A stretch of DNA of 64,000 nt. Origin: Muricauda sp. SCSIO 65647 (GTDB lineage: Bacteria; Bacteroidota; Bacteroidia; Flavobacteriales; Flavobacteriaceae). Below are positions 51,172 through 60,007 of the stretch, piece by piece; position 1 is the first letter of the stretch; the number at the start of each line of letters is the position of its first letter. The position numbers and the translations under genes are program-made. Under the pieces are notes generated by a model. It was not told the origin of the DNA. It made no database searches and saw only the letters and a list, made by a program, of their open reading frames with translations. The stretch spans positions 3,417,501 through 3,481,500 of the forward strand of contig NZ_CP091037.1 of the NCBI RefSeq assembly GCF_021534965.1, in the 5' to 3' direction.

Positions 51172-51941
51172 CTTGTTGATTTGCTGAGTTGTTCAATTAC
51201 CATTCTTGCTGCGGCTGTACCTGAATTTTGTTGCTGTCCGGTGATAAGGTTTCCATCGGCAATGGCATACGATGAAAAAGGTGCCGCTACTTTGAAAGTA
51301 GTGTTTTTAAGTTTTATGGCCTCGTCTTCAATTCGATAAGGCTGTATCTTCTGACCCACGGCCTGATCGGCAAAGTCTTCTTCAGCATTGGCAAAACCTG
51401 TCCATGTTTTATCTGTTACCAACAACTCTCCATTCATTTTTCTAGCTTCTAAAAGTAGGGTAGTGGAGTGGCATACAGCGGCACTGGGCTTCTGGGCTTC
51501 AAAAAATGAGACAAATAGTTTTTCCAAATCGGTATTGCCTTTAAACGTATACATGGGTCCTTGACCACCCACCAAAAAAATGGCATCGAATCGATCGGGG
51601 TCAATATCGGTCAGCTTTGAAGTGTTTTCGAGTAGTTGATCAAACCAATTTAACTGCATAAAGCCTAGCGAAATCACATCATGGGCCGAATAGCCACTTT
51701 CATCGGTCGGATCTGAGAATGCATCCATGACCACTTTTCCCCCTTCGGTCGAGGCCAATTCCACTTCATAACCAGCTTCTTGAAAAACATGAAGGGGGTG
51801 TGTCAGTTCTGAGGCCCAAAAGCCAATGGGCCATCCTGTTTGTTTAGAAATGGCCGGACTGCTGAGCACCATAAGTATTCTGCCCTTATGGTCTGCCCCA
51901 TGAAAGTGTACGTAACTGTTTTCTTCTCTTGGTAAATCCAT
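51168..51941 (-). CDS. DJ-1/PfpI superfamily protein (Hsp31-like)
   Basis: 257 residues from ATG 51941; a TTG at 51959 is possible but weak. The nucleophile elbow AAVCHSTTLLLEA carries the reactive Cys, with the Glu in FWASELTHPLHVF near the N-terminus, and FLVGGQGPMYTF, as in Hsp31-type glyoxalase III/chaperone proteins. Likely handles reactive carbonyls such as methylglyoxal. It heads a two-gene operon with an NADP oxidoreductase and is divergent from an HxlR regulator, a set-up common in electrophile responses. Confidence 0.86.
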   Translation of the reverse strand: MDLPREENSYVHFHGADHKGRILMVLSSPAISKQTGWPIGFWASELTHPLHVFQEAGYEVELASTEGGKVVMDAFSDPTDESGYSAHDVISLGFMQLNWFDQLLENTSKLTDIDPDRFDAIFLVGGQGPMYTFKGNTDLEKLFVSFFEAQKPSAAVCHSTTLLLEARKMNGELLVTDKTWTGFANAEEDFADQAVGQKIQPYRIEDEAIKLKNTTFKVAAPFSSYAIADGNLITGQQQNSGTAAARMVIEQLSKSTR

Positions 51942-52000
51942 TTGTTTGTTTTTGACCAAATTTCTTTTAAACCGCTATCTTTATGAAGATACTTACCAAA

Positions 52001-52029
52001 AAGTATGGTACTTACTTTTTTGAAAGTAA
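52001..52029. promoter_or_regulatory. Two overlapping inverted repeats, likely HxlR operators
   Basis: AAGTA-TGG-TACTT (52001-52013) overlaps TTACTTT-TTTG-AAAGTAA (52012-52029). Both share the TACTT/AAGTA core, and a further TACTTACC lies at 51990. HxlR-family sites are often TACT-N-AGTA inverted repeats. Located between the divergent starts 51941 and 52048. Confidence 0.6.
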
Positions 52030-52047
52030 TTTGAAAATCAATGAATT

Positions 52048-52392
52048 ATGCCAGAGTTTTTGTACAATAACAAGTTGTATTACAATCCGGTGGAGTTTGC
52101 AATGGACCGTATTGGGGGCACTTGGAAGATTCCAATCCTGTGGCGATTGCAAAACAGGGTGATGCGGTACGGTGAGCTGAAAAAAGACATTCCGCATATC
52201 ACTGATAAGATGCTGACCTCGCAATTAAGGGAATTGGAAAAAGAGGGTTTTGTGCATAGGGAAGTGTATGCCGTAGTACCTCCAAAAGTGGAATATTCGA
52301 TAACGGCAAAAGGCAAACGAACCATTCCTGTTATTGAGACCATTAGAAACTATGGACTCTCACTGATGACAGAGGAAAACATAATCGAATAG
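52048..52392 (+). CDS. HxlR-family transcriptional regulator
   Basis: 114 residues. Winged helix-turn-helix of HxlR type: FAMDRIGGTWKIPILWRL, MRYGELKKDIPHITDKMLTSQLRELEKEGFVHREVY and VEYSITAKGKRTIPVI. The protein has no cysteine, so it cannot be a thiol switch like YodB or HypR and must sense its signal otherwise. It is divergent from a DJ-1/PfpI gene with inverted repeats between them. The DUF3052-like gene follows 3 bases after its stop. Confidence 0.9.
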   Translation: MPEFLYNNKLYYNPVEFAMDRIGGTWKIPILWRLQNRVMRYGELKKDIPHITDKMLTSQLRELEKEGFVHREVYAVVPPKVEYSITAKGKRTIPVIETIRNYGLSLMTEENIIE

Positions 52393-52395
52393 TCA

Positions 52396-52806
52396 ATGCC
52401 GGCCGGTTATTCAAAGACACCGCTCTTCAAAAAACTGGGTATCAAATCTGGTTTTACCATCCATCTTAAAAACCAGCCCGAACATTACTGGAAACTTTTC
52501 GAGTTAGTGCCATCCGATATTGAGGTAGTGAAAAAGCCCAAACCTGGTTCCATAGATTTTGTGCATCTGTTCTGCACCTCACAAAGCGAATTGAAAAAAC
52601 GGGCAGGGACCTGCAAAGAGTTGCTCAAAAAAACCGGTATGCTATGGGTAAGCTGGCCAAAGGGTAGTTCTGAAATACCTTCTGATATAAAGCGTGATCA
52701 CATTCGTGACCATTTGTTGGCCATTGGGTTGGTCGATACCAAGGTGGCGGCCATTGATGGTGATTGGAGCGGACTAAAATTCATGTATCGCCTTAAGGAC
52801 AGATAG
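52396..52806 (+). CDS. DUF3052-like small protein
   Basis: 136 residues. It opens AGYSKTPLFKKLGIKSGFTI and has MLWVSWPKGSSEIPSDIKRD and VAAIDGDWSGLKFMYR, the pattern of a conserved bacterial family usually labelled DUF3052. No catalytic motif and no signal. Function unknown. It is 3 bases from the HxlR gene stop and probably co-transcribed. Confidence 0.7.
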   Translation: MPAGYSKTPLFKKLGIKSGFTIHLKNQPEHYWKLFELVPSDIEVVKKPKPGSIDFVHLFCTSQSELKKRAGTCKELLKKTGMLWVSWPKGSSEIPSDIKRDHIRDHLLAIGLVDTKVAAIDGDWSGLKFMYRLKDR

Positions 52807-52890
52807 CCCGTATTTTAACAATAATCTTCTTAGAAAAAGAGTTGTTTTTGGTTATCTTCAACCACTTTTTTAATTAAAAACCTATCGATT

Positions 52891-55800
52891 ATGAGACTAC
52901 GTTTGAAAGGCTTGCTCGCCTTTTTCACCTTATGTACAATTGCAACTGGTATTTCACAGGAAAACGAAAAAAAGGAAGCCGACATCCATGCAGGACTAAA
53001 GTTCCGAAATCTGGGGCCAGCACTGACCTCGGGCCGTATTGCCGATATTGCCATCCATCCTGAAAATGAGAATGTTTGGTATGTGGCCGTAGGGTCGGGC
53101 GGAGTATGGAAAACGGTCAATGCGGGCACGACCTTCAAACCTATTTTTGATAAGGAAAAGAGTTATTCAATAGGTTGCGTGACCATCGATCCCAATAATC
53201 CTTCCACGGTTTGGGTGGGCACCGGTGAAAACGTGGGTGGCCGCCATGTTGGTTTTGGCGACGGCATCTACGTCAGCCATGATGAAGGAAAGACCTGGAA
53301 GAACAAGGGGTTAAAAGCTTCAGAGCATATTTCGAAAATTATTATTGATCCTGAGAATTCGAACAAAATATATGTGGCCGTACAGGGTCCGTTATGGAGC
53401 AAGGGCGGTGAGCGCGGTCTTTATCTTTCAGAGGATGGTGGAAACACATGGACCAAAACACTTGGTGGCAATGAGTGGACGGGCGTTACCGACATGGAAA
53501 TGGATCCGAACGATTCCAATGTACTTTATGCGGCCACTTGGGACAGGCACCGGACAGTGGCAGCGTACATGGGTGGTGGTCCTGGCACGGGAATTCATAA
53601 AAGTACCGACGGGGGCCAAACATGGACTGAATTGAAACAGGGCATTCCAAAGTCAAACTTGGGAAAAATCGGTTTGGCCATCTCACCCTTCGATAGCGAT
53701 GTCATCTATGCGGCGATTGAATTGGATAGGAAAAAAGGCGGACTGTTCATTTCTCGAAATGGGGGTGCTTCATGGTCTAAACAATCCGATGCCGTTTCTG
53801 GGGGTACGGGCCCACATTATTATCAAGAATTGTATGCCTCGCCGCACCAAGAGGGCCGTTTGTATCTGATGAGCAACTACGTGCAGGTATCCGTTGACCA
53901 TGGCAAGACCTTCAATTTCATGAACGAAAAAAAGAAGCACGTCGATAGCCATGCGATGGCCTTCAAAAAAGACGATCCCTATTATGTACTGTTCGGTACA
54001 GATGGTGGTTTATACGAATCGTATGACCTGACCAAAACTTGGCGTTATTTCGATAATTTACCCATCACCCAGTATTACAAGGTTGCCGTCGATGACTCAG
54101 AACCCTTCTATAATATTTATGGGGGCACGCAAGATAACGGTTCACATGGCGGGCCATCGAGAACCACAAGTTCGGCCGGTATTCTCAACCATGATTGGTG
54201 GATCACCCTTGGGGCCGATGGGCACCAATCGGCAATCGAACCGGGTAATCCTGATATCACCTATGGCGAGTTTCAACAGGGTTGGTTGTGGCGTATCGAC
54301 CAAACTACGGGTGAAACGGTATTTATACAACCGCAACCCGCTGAAGGTGATCCCCATGAGCGTTTCAACTGGGACGCACCCATTTTGGTGAGTCCGCACA
54401 AGCCCACACGTCTCTATTTTGCTTCCTATCGGGTGTGGAAGTCAGAGAATAGGGGAGATTCGTGGACGGCCATTTCCAATGATTTGACCCGTAATGAAGA
54501 ACGGTTGACACTCCCCATTATGGGCAAACAGCAAAGCTGGGACAACCCCTGGGATGTCGATGCCATGAGCAACTACAATACGATTACCTCTTTGGCCGAG
54601 TCGCCCAAGCAAGAGGGGTTGATCTATGCGGGCACAGATGATGGTATTCTTCAAGTAACCGAAGACGGAGGGGCCAATTGGCGCAAGATTGCGCTGGGTA
54701 GCATTAAGGGCGTGTCTGATCGAGCTTTTGTCAACGATGTACGGGCCGATCTTTATGATGCCAACACGGTTTATTTGGTACTCGACAACCACAAAGAGGG
54801 TGATTTCAAGCCCTATCTGCTCAAGAGTACCGACAAAGGTCGTACTTGGAGCTTCATGAACGGCAACTTACCCAAGCGCCTATTGACTTGGCGTATTGTT
54901 CAAGACCATGAAGACAAAGACCTATTGTTCACCGCCACGGAATTCGGGATATATTTCACTAAGGACGGAGGTAAAAACTGGCAACAATTAAAGGGTGGTC
55001 TACCCACTATTTCTTTCAGGGACATTACTATTCAACGAAGGGAAAATGATTTGGTGGCCGCTTCTTTCGGAAGGGGATTTTATGTGCTGGACGATATTTC
55101 ACCCATTCGTGATTTTGACCCTGCAAAAAAGAATGAAGTACAGTTTTTCAATACCCGACCCGCCTATTGGTATGTGCCCAAAGACGGGGTTTATGGGCAA
55201 GGAAACAATGAATATGTGGCCGAAAATCCGCCCTTTGGTGCGGTGTTCACCTACTACCTTCCCAAGAAATATGAGTCTATGAAAGATCAACGGGTCAAAA
55301 AAGAAAAAGAGCTGACCAAGCAAAAAGCCAATATCCCTTTTCCTGGTTGGGAAGCCCTGGCGGAAGAAAAACAGCAAGAAAAACCTGGACTGTTCTTAAT
55401 GATAAAAGATGCAGATGGCAATTTGGTCAATACGGTCAAAGCTACTGCCAAAAAAGGGTTCAACCGTGTTGCATGGGACCTTGCCCATGCCAGTAGAAGT
55501 GGGGTGTCACTCAAAGCGCCAAAGCCAAGCGATGATGACAACTTTTTTGGTTCGCCCTACATGGCAACACCCGGCACCTATTCGGTGGCCCTTTATGAAA
55601 ATATCGATGGTACCCTAAAACAATTGGCAGGCCCCATGAATTTTGAGGTCAAAAAGCTTCGTGATGGAGCGCTACCTGCCAAACCCACATCAGAAATCGA
55701 TGCCTTTAGGGAAGATTTTCAAGCATACCAACAAGACTTGAAGGCCATCAACACCCATCTTGAAAATGGATTGAAAAAGGTAGATGCCATGAAGCGTGCC

Positions 55801-56142
55801 TTTAAACAAGCGAAACGTCCTTCAGATCAACTGTATTCAAAAATTCACGATGCTAAAGAAAAATTGCTTGGCATGAAAGCGGTGATGCAGGGCAATACTG
55901 CCAAAAATGAGATAGGTGAGCGAAATCCCCCAAGTCCGGGTGACGGTGCCTTTGTGGGCTTTGTGGCCTTGAACAACACCTATGGCCCTACCGAAAACCA
56001 TAAAAAGGCATTCGCAAGAGCACAAAAACAAATGAATGGTGTCAAATCGAATTTACGCAACATGGTTGATACGACCTTGCCTGCTATTGAAGCTGAATTG
56101 AAGGCTTCGGGTGCTCCGTGGATCGAAGGGCAGAGGTTCTAG
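52891..56142 (+). CDS. Exported VPS10/sortilin-like Asp-box beta-propeller protein
   Basis: 1083 residues. The signal peptide ends near GISQ (residue 24). At least seven Asp-box motifs of the S-x-D-x-G-x-T-W kind are spread through residues about 120-720 (SHDEGKTW, SEDGGNTW, STDGGQTW, SRNGGASW, TEDGGANW, STDKGRTW, TKDGGKNW), forming one or two propellers as in sortilin-like proteins often called glycosyl hydrolases. The C-terminal 300 residues are an immunoglobulin-like then helical region. No catalytic site is identifiable; protein binding on the surface is more likely. A TATCTTCA box lies about 40 bases before the start. Confidence 0.85.
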   Translation: MRLRLKGLLAFFTLCTIATGISQENEKKEADIHAGLKFRNLGPALTSGRIADIAIHPENENVWYVAVGSGGVWKTVNAGTTFKPIFDKEKSYSIGCVTIDPNNPSTVWVGTGENVGGRHVGFGDGIYVSHDEGKTWKNKGLKASEHISKIIIDPENSNKIYVAVQGPLWSKGGERGLYLSEDGGNTWTKTLGGNEWTGVTDMEMDPNDSNVLYAATWDRHRTVAAYMGGGPGTGIHKSTDGGQTWTELKQGIPKSNLGKIGLAISPFDSDVIYAAIELDRKKGGLFISRNGGASWSKQSDAVSGGTGPHYYQELYASPHQEGRLYLMSNYVQVSVDHGKTFNFMNEKKKHVDSHAMAFKKDDPYYVLFGTDGGLYESYDLTKTWRYFDNLPITQYYKVAVDDSEPFYNIYGGTQDNGSHGGPSRTTSSAGILNHDWWITLGADGHQSAIEPGNPDITYGEFQQGWLWRIDQTTGETVFIQPQPAEGDPHERFNWDAPILVSPHKPTRLYFASYRVWKSENRGDSWTAISNDLTRNEERLTLPIMGKQQSWDNPWDVDAMSNYNTITSLAESPKQEGLIYAGTDDGILQVTEDGGANWRKIALGSIKGVSDRAFVNDVRADLYDANTVYLVLDNHKEGDFKPYLLKSTDKGRTWSFMNGNLPKRLLTWRIVQDHEDKDLLFTATEFGIYFTKDGGKNWQQLKGGLPTISFRDITIQRRENDLVAASFGRGFYVLDDISPIRDFDPAKKNEVQFFNTRPAYWYVPKDGVYGQGNNEYVAENPPFGAVFTYYLPKKYESMKDQRVKKEKELTKQKANIPFPGWEALAEEKQQEKPGLFLMIKDADGNLVNTVKATAKKGFNRVAWDLAHASRSGVSLKAPKPSDDDNFFGSPYMATPGTYSVALYENIDGTLKQLAGPMNFEVKKLRDGALPAKPTSEIDAFREDFQAYQQDLKAINTHLENGLKKVDAMKRAFKQAKRPSDQLYSKIHDAKEKLLGMKAVMQGNTAKNEIGERNPPSPGDGAFVGFVALNNTYGPTENHKKAFARAQKQMNGVKSNLRNMVDTTLPAIEAELKASGAPWIEGQRF

Positions 56143-56184
56143 AAAACCCTTAAACAATGCAAAAAAATGGTCGTTTGGGAAAAG

Positions 56185-56877
56185 ATGAAATGGTTTATTG
56201 GAATACTATTTACAATGCTTTTGGGGCATAACGGTCTTTCCCAAACCGACTATACCGCCATGCGTCAGACCATGGTCGAAAGTCAACTGAAGGCACGGGG
56301 CATTTTTGACAAGAACACGCTTAAGGCAATGTCTAAGGTGCCCCGTCATCTTTTTGTGCCAGAAAACCAACAAATACATGCGTATAGTGATGGCCCGCTG
56401 CCAATAGGTATGAAGCAGACCATTTCCCAACCCTATATGGTGGCTTTTATGACCCAGGCCATTAAACCTTGGAAGAACAAAAAAGTACTTGAAATCGGTA
56501 CGGGTTCGGGCTATCAAGCGGCTATTTTGGCAGAAATAGTCGATTCTGTCTATACCATTGAGATTATTCCAGAGTTGGGTAAAAGGGCAGAAAAATTGCT
56601 ACAATCGATGCAATACGAAAATGTAAAGGTCAGGGTGGGGGACGGTTACGATGGCTGGCCCGAACAAGCCCCTTTCGATGCCATCATCGTCACGGCAGGG
56701 GCCGAGCAGATTCCCGAGCCATTGGTCGAACAATTGAAAGATGGTGGCCGAATGGTGATTCCTGTAGGTCCCCATCACGGGGTACGCGATTTAATATTGC
56801 TGACCAAGAAGAACGACAAAATCAAAAAAAAGAGTTTGATGGCCGTTCGGTTCGTGCCCTTCACAAGAAACGATTGA
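56185..56877 (+). CDS. pcm: Exported protein-L-isoaspartate O-methyltransferase
   Basis: 230 residues from ATG 56185, which opens a signal peptide ending GLSQ; a start at 56167 adds six residues. Pcm methylates damaged L-isoaspartyl residues with S-adenosylmethionine. Motifs: VPRHLFVPE, MKQTISQPYMVAFM, VLEIGTGSGYQAAIL (SAM motif I), YTIEIIPEL and FDAIIVTAGAEQIPEPL. An exported Pcm is odd because SAM is cytosolic, but signal-bearing Pcm proteins do occur in this phylum. The signal could instead be a membrane anchor. Confidence 0.88.
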   Translation: MKWFIGILFTMLLGHNGLSQTDYTAMRQTMVESQLKARGIFDKNTLKAMSKVPRHLFVPENQQIHAYSDGPLPIGMKQTISQPYMVAFMTQAIKPWKNKKVLEIGTGSGYQAAILAEIVDSVYTIEIIPELGKRAEKLLQSMQYENVKVRVGDGYDGWPEQAPFDAIIVTAGAEQIPEPLVEQLKDGGRMVIPVGPHHGVRDLILLTKKNDKIKKKSLMAVRFVPFTRND

Positions 56878-56887
56878 AGTTTTTGAT

Positions 56888-58144
56888 CTATGAAATCGCT
56901 TCGGTCTTCAATGAGGTGGGCAGCTCGTAGATTTCCAGTCCGAAATAAGGTACTGCCGCCAAAATATGATCAAAGATATCGGCCATGATGTACTCATAGT
57001 TCTGCCAGCGTTTGTCGCTACTGAACGCATAGACCTCTAGGGGGATGCCCTGCGGGGTCGGTTCTAATTGGCGTGTCATTAGGGTCATGTCTTTGTTGAC
57101 GGCCGAATGCTTTTCAAGATAGGTTTCGATATACTTTCTAAAAACCCCCAGATTGGTGAGGTTTCTTCCGTTTATGAGCGATGATTTATCGACTTCTTTT
57201 AAGGTATTATGAGCCTTTATTTTCTCTTGCCGGTCTGTTAGGTAGGGTCTGACCAATTCAATCTTCTTAAGCGAATCAACTTCTTGGTCCGTCAAAAATT
57301 TGATGCTCTGTTGCTTCAAGATTACTGCTCTCTTCATGCGCCTTCCGCCAGAAGACTGCATACCTCTCCAGTTCTTGAAACTATCTGAAATCAGCGCATA
57401 GGTGGGTATGGTGGTAATGGTCTTATCAAAGTTCTGCACCTTGACCGTGGCAAGGGTGATTTCGATCACATCACCATCGGCACCGTATTTTTCGAAGGTA
57501 ATCCAGTCACCGATACGTACCATATCGTTGATGCTGACCTGAATGCTGGCCACGAACCCCAAAATAGTATCCCTGAAAATCAAAAGAATAACCGCCGAGG
57601 CGGCACCAAGACCAGTGAAAAATTTCCAAAAACTGATATCGGTAATGATCGCGATAATGGTCATAATGCCCGCGATCCAAGCAAAAATCATGAAGACCTG
57701 AATGTAACTGGCAATGGGTTTATCTTTAAATTTTGGTAGTGTTTTCAGATAATCTTTGAGCGTATGCAGAAAACTTCTAATGATTCTGAGGATGACGACT
57801 ACCCAGAGTATGTAGAGTATTTTCATCGCAATGTTTTCAGCGTACGAAAAGTCATAAAACACGAACGGTGTAAGCTCAAAGGCCAGCAAAAGGGGTATAA
57901 CATGCGCAAGATGCCTTGGCAGGCGGTTTGCGACCATCATGTCGTCAAAATTGGTCTTTGTACTTCTTGCCACACGGGCCGATAGGGATCGAATACTTTT
58001 CCAGGCCACATAATCGATCAACAAAACGAGAGCGATCATGAGAATGAACAAAAGCGTTGTGTTCAGATAAGCGGAATTGACTTCTGAAACACCTTTTTCT
58101 ACTAGATATTCGTATATAAAATGAAACCACCTGTTCTTTTCCAT
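56888..58144 (-). CDS. MscS-family mechanosensitive channel (YbdG-like)
   Basis: 418 residues from ATG 58144. About five N-terminal hydrophobic helices precede the MscS core: pore-lining helix FFTGLGAASAVILLIFRDTILGFVASIQ (conserved Gly/Ala pattern, given by its first 12 residues FFTGLGAASAVI) and the beta domain VRIGDWITFEKYGADGDVIEI. A long C-terminal soluble domain follows. It opens on membrane tension to protect against osmotic downshift. Larger than E. coli MscS and closest in layout to YbdG. Convergent with pcm, 10 bases apart. Confidence 0.88.
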   Translation of the reverse strand: MEKNRWFHFIYEYLVEKGVSEVNSAYLNTTLLFILMIALVLLIDYVAWKSIRSLSARVARSTKTNFDDMMVANRLPRHLAHVIPLLLAFELTPFVFYDFSYAENIAMKILYILWVVVILRIIRSFLHTLKDYLKTLPKFKDKPIASYIQVFMIFAWIAGIMTIIAIITDISFWKFFTGLGAASAVILLIFRDTILGFVASIQVSINDMVRIGDWITFEKYGADGDVIEITLATVKVQNFDKTITTIPTYALISDSFKNWRGMQSSGGRRMKRAVILKQQSIKFLTDQEVDSLKKIELVRPYLTDRQEKIKAHNTLKEVDKSSLINGRNLTNLGVFRKYIETYLEKHSAVNKDMTLMTRQLEPTPQGIPLEVYAFSSDKRWQNYEYIMADIFDHILAAVPYFGLEIYELPTSLKTEAIS

Positions 58145-58207
58145 ACCCTTAATATTCGAGTGCAAAATTAATGAATGGGCAGAACTTGAACCTTGATTTA
58201 TGCCAGA

Positions 58208-58828
58208 TTATTCTTTATTCAATTCCTCCAAGAGCATATCATAATCCTTTATCCAAGTGTACAGGTACCCTCCCAAGTTTATGATCGGATTTTGCAGTGA
58301 GTCCAATGGTTTTTCCCTTGCCTGTAATGCATTCGACAAGTATTCTTTTATTTTGGGTTTTTCCGAAAGTCTAATGCTTTTGAATATATAATGGTTTCTA
58401 TTGAGTTTGTCGATGATCGAATCACATGTTGGGCATGTTTCTGTCACATAAATGGTAATGTGCTTTTTGGGCTGTATCATCTTTGGTGGAATTTCAATCG
58501 GGGTATATTCCTTTTTCAGGGCACGTCGAGATAAACTGTCATTGACATCAAGTGTATAGTTGTACTGGGGCTTTTTGTTTCGAAGCAGGATAATGGTCTT
58601 CAAATGTACCTTCGAGGCCGATGGTATCCTTATCCAGCGAGGTTTGGCCGCACTTTGTCTGAAATTGGTCCCTTTCACTTTAAAAAGCACGTCAAAATCA
58701 CGGTGATCTTCATTATAGGCGTAAAAGGCCATACGATTGCCCTTGGCTTCTTCAACCACCTTGACCCTTGGTGACTCCTGCCCGAAAAATGATGTGGTAA
58801 CCAAAAGGAAGAATAAAAATTTGTGCAT
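58208..58828 (-). CDS. Exported glutaredoxin-like CxxC protein
   Basis: 206 residues. The signal peptide ends near SFFGQ (residue 17). Residues about 20-115 form an unassigned beta domain (MAFYAYNEDHRDFDVLFKV); residues about 120-206 resemble glutaredoxin: ITIYVTETCPTCDSIIDKL with a CPTC redox pair, followed by DKLNRNHYIFKSIRL and LGGYLYTWIKDYDMLLEEL. A periplasmic thiol oxidoreductase is likely; substrate unknown. It is 63 bases upstream in sequence of the MscS start on the same strand. Confidence 0.7.
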   Translation of the reverse strand: MHKFLFFLLVTTSFFGQESPRVKVVEEAKGNRMAFYAYNEDHRDFDVLFKVKGTNFRQSAAKPRWIRIPSASKVHLKTIILLRNKKPQYNYTLDVNDSLSRRALKKEYTPIEIPPKMIQPKKHITIYVTETCPTCDSIIDKLNRNHYIFKSIRLSEKPKIKEYLSNALQAREKPLDSLQNPIINLGGYLYTWIKDYDMLLEELNKE

Positions 58829-58933
58829 TTCTATGTGAATTAGCTTTTTTCAAGATAAGAAATTATAGCTTCCCACAAATTGGCAGGCTGGTTTATTAGC
58901 TGTAATATTGATATCGTCAAATAAGAGGAGTGT

Positions 58934-59857
58934 ATGGGCAAACATCCGAATCCCACATTGGTGGTTCTATGCTTTTTCTCAATTTATGTTATTTGGGGAT
59001 CTACCTATTTATGGAATAAGATAGCAGTGACCGAACTACCACCTTTTATGTTGGCAGGTATGCGTTTTGTCGTGGCCGGCCTTCTCATTTTTTTGATAGT
59101 GGCCTTGATGCGCAAAAACGTCGGTGTGACCCTTAGGCAACTACTGAACACCTTCATTGCAGGGTTTCTTTTTCTAAGTATTGGCAACGGTTTCGCCGTT
59201 TGGGCCCTGCAGTATATAGATAGCAGTTTTGAAGCTTTGATAATTTCGGCCCAGCCCTTGGTGATATTGTTGATGATGTGGTTACTGCAAGGCAGAAAGA
59301 TACAATTGATGTCAATGGTGGGCGTGGTGTTGGGCTTTTTGGGTATTTACCTGTTGGTGAGCCAAAAAGCGCTGGTGCAACATGAAAACTTTTTCTTGGG
59401 TGTCTTTTTGGTTTTTTTGGCGTTACTGGCTTGGGGCTACGGTAGTCTTTTTGTGGGTAGGGCTGATCTGCCCAAGAATTTTTTTGTCAATACGGGCTAT
59501 CAGATGTTGTTCGGTGGCCTCACCATGTTATTGATAAGCTTCATCATCAAAGAAGAATGGTCAGGTCCGTGGCAATGGAGCACCAAAGTACAGGGAGTCA
59601 TGGTGCTCCTGATTGTTTTCGGCAGTATTATAGCGTTTACCTCTTTCAATTACCTGCTCAAACATGTTTCGCCCGAAAAGGTGGCCACCAGCACCTATGT
59701 GAATCCTATTGTCGCCATGTTCTTGGGTTGGTATTTCTTGAATGAACAGATTACCCTGCAGTCGATCATCGCGGCCATTGTACTGTTTATGGGAGTGTAT
59801 TTTATCAATTCAAAGAAAAAATGGCAATTGTTCTCTCGCTTTAAGAAAGTACAGTAG
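58934..59857 (+). CDS. EamA/DMT-family transporter
   Basis: 307 residues with about ten hydrophobic helices in two EamA halves (about 10-140 and 155-295). Typical features: YVIWGSTYLWNKIAV near the start, FLFLSIGNGFAVWALQYI, and FTSFNYLLKHVSPEKVATSTYVNPIVAMFLGWYFLNE. EamA proteins export amino acids or other metabolites; substrate unknown. An AAGAGGAG sequence 4-11 bases before the ATG is one of the few clear Shine-Dalgarno-like sites in the window. Confidence 0.88.
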   Translation: MGKHPNPTLVVLCFFSIYVIWGSTYLWNKIAVTELPPFMLAGMRFVVAGLLIFLIVALMRKNVGVTLRQLLNTFIAGFLFLSIGNGFAVWALQYIDSSFEALIISAQPLVILLMMWLLQGRKIQLMSMVGVVLGFLGIYLLVSQKALVQHENFFLGVFLVFLALLAWGYGSLFVGRADLPKNFFVNTGYQMLFGGLTMLLISFIIKEEWSGPWQWSTKVQGVMVLLIVFGSIIAFTSFNYLLKHVSPEKVATSTYVNPIVAMFLGWYFLNEQITLQSIIAAIVLFMGVYFINSKKKWQLFSRFKKVQ

Positions 59858-60007
59858 CTTTTAAGGTTACCATTGAGCGTTTTGTTCTTATCCCGACCAA
59901 AAAGGACAAAAGTAATTGTATTGTGATTAACAAATCACCTATTTGCTTGAACATTTCGCGGTTATCGTACGCTTTTTTTGTACATTTCAAGATAGATACT
60001 ACTTAGG

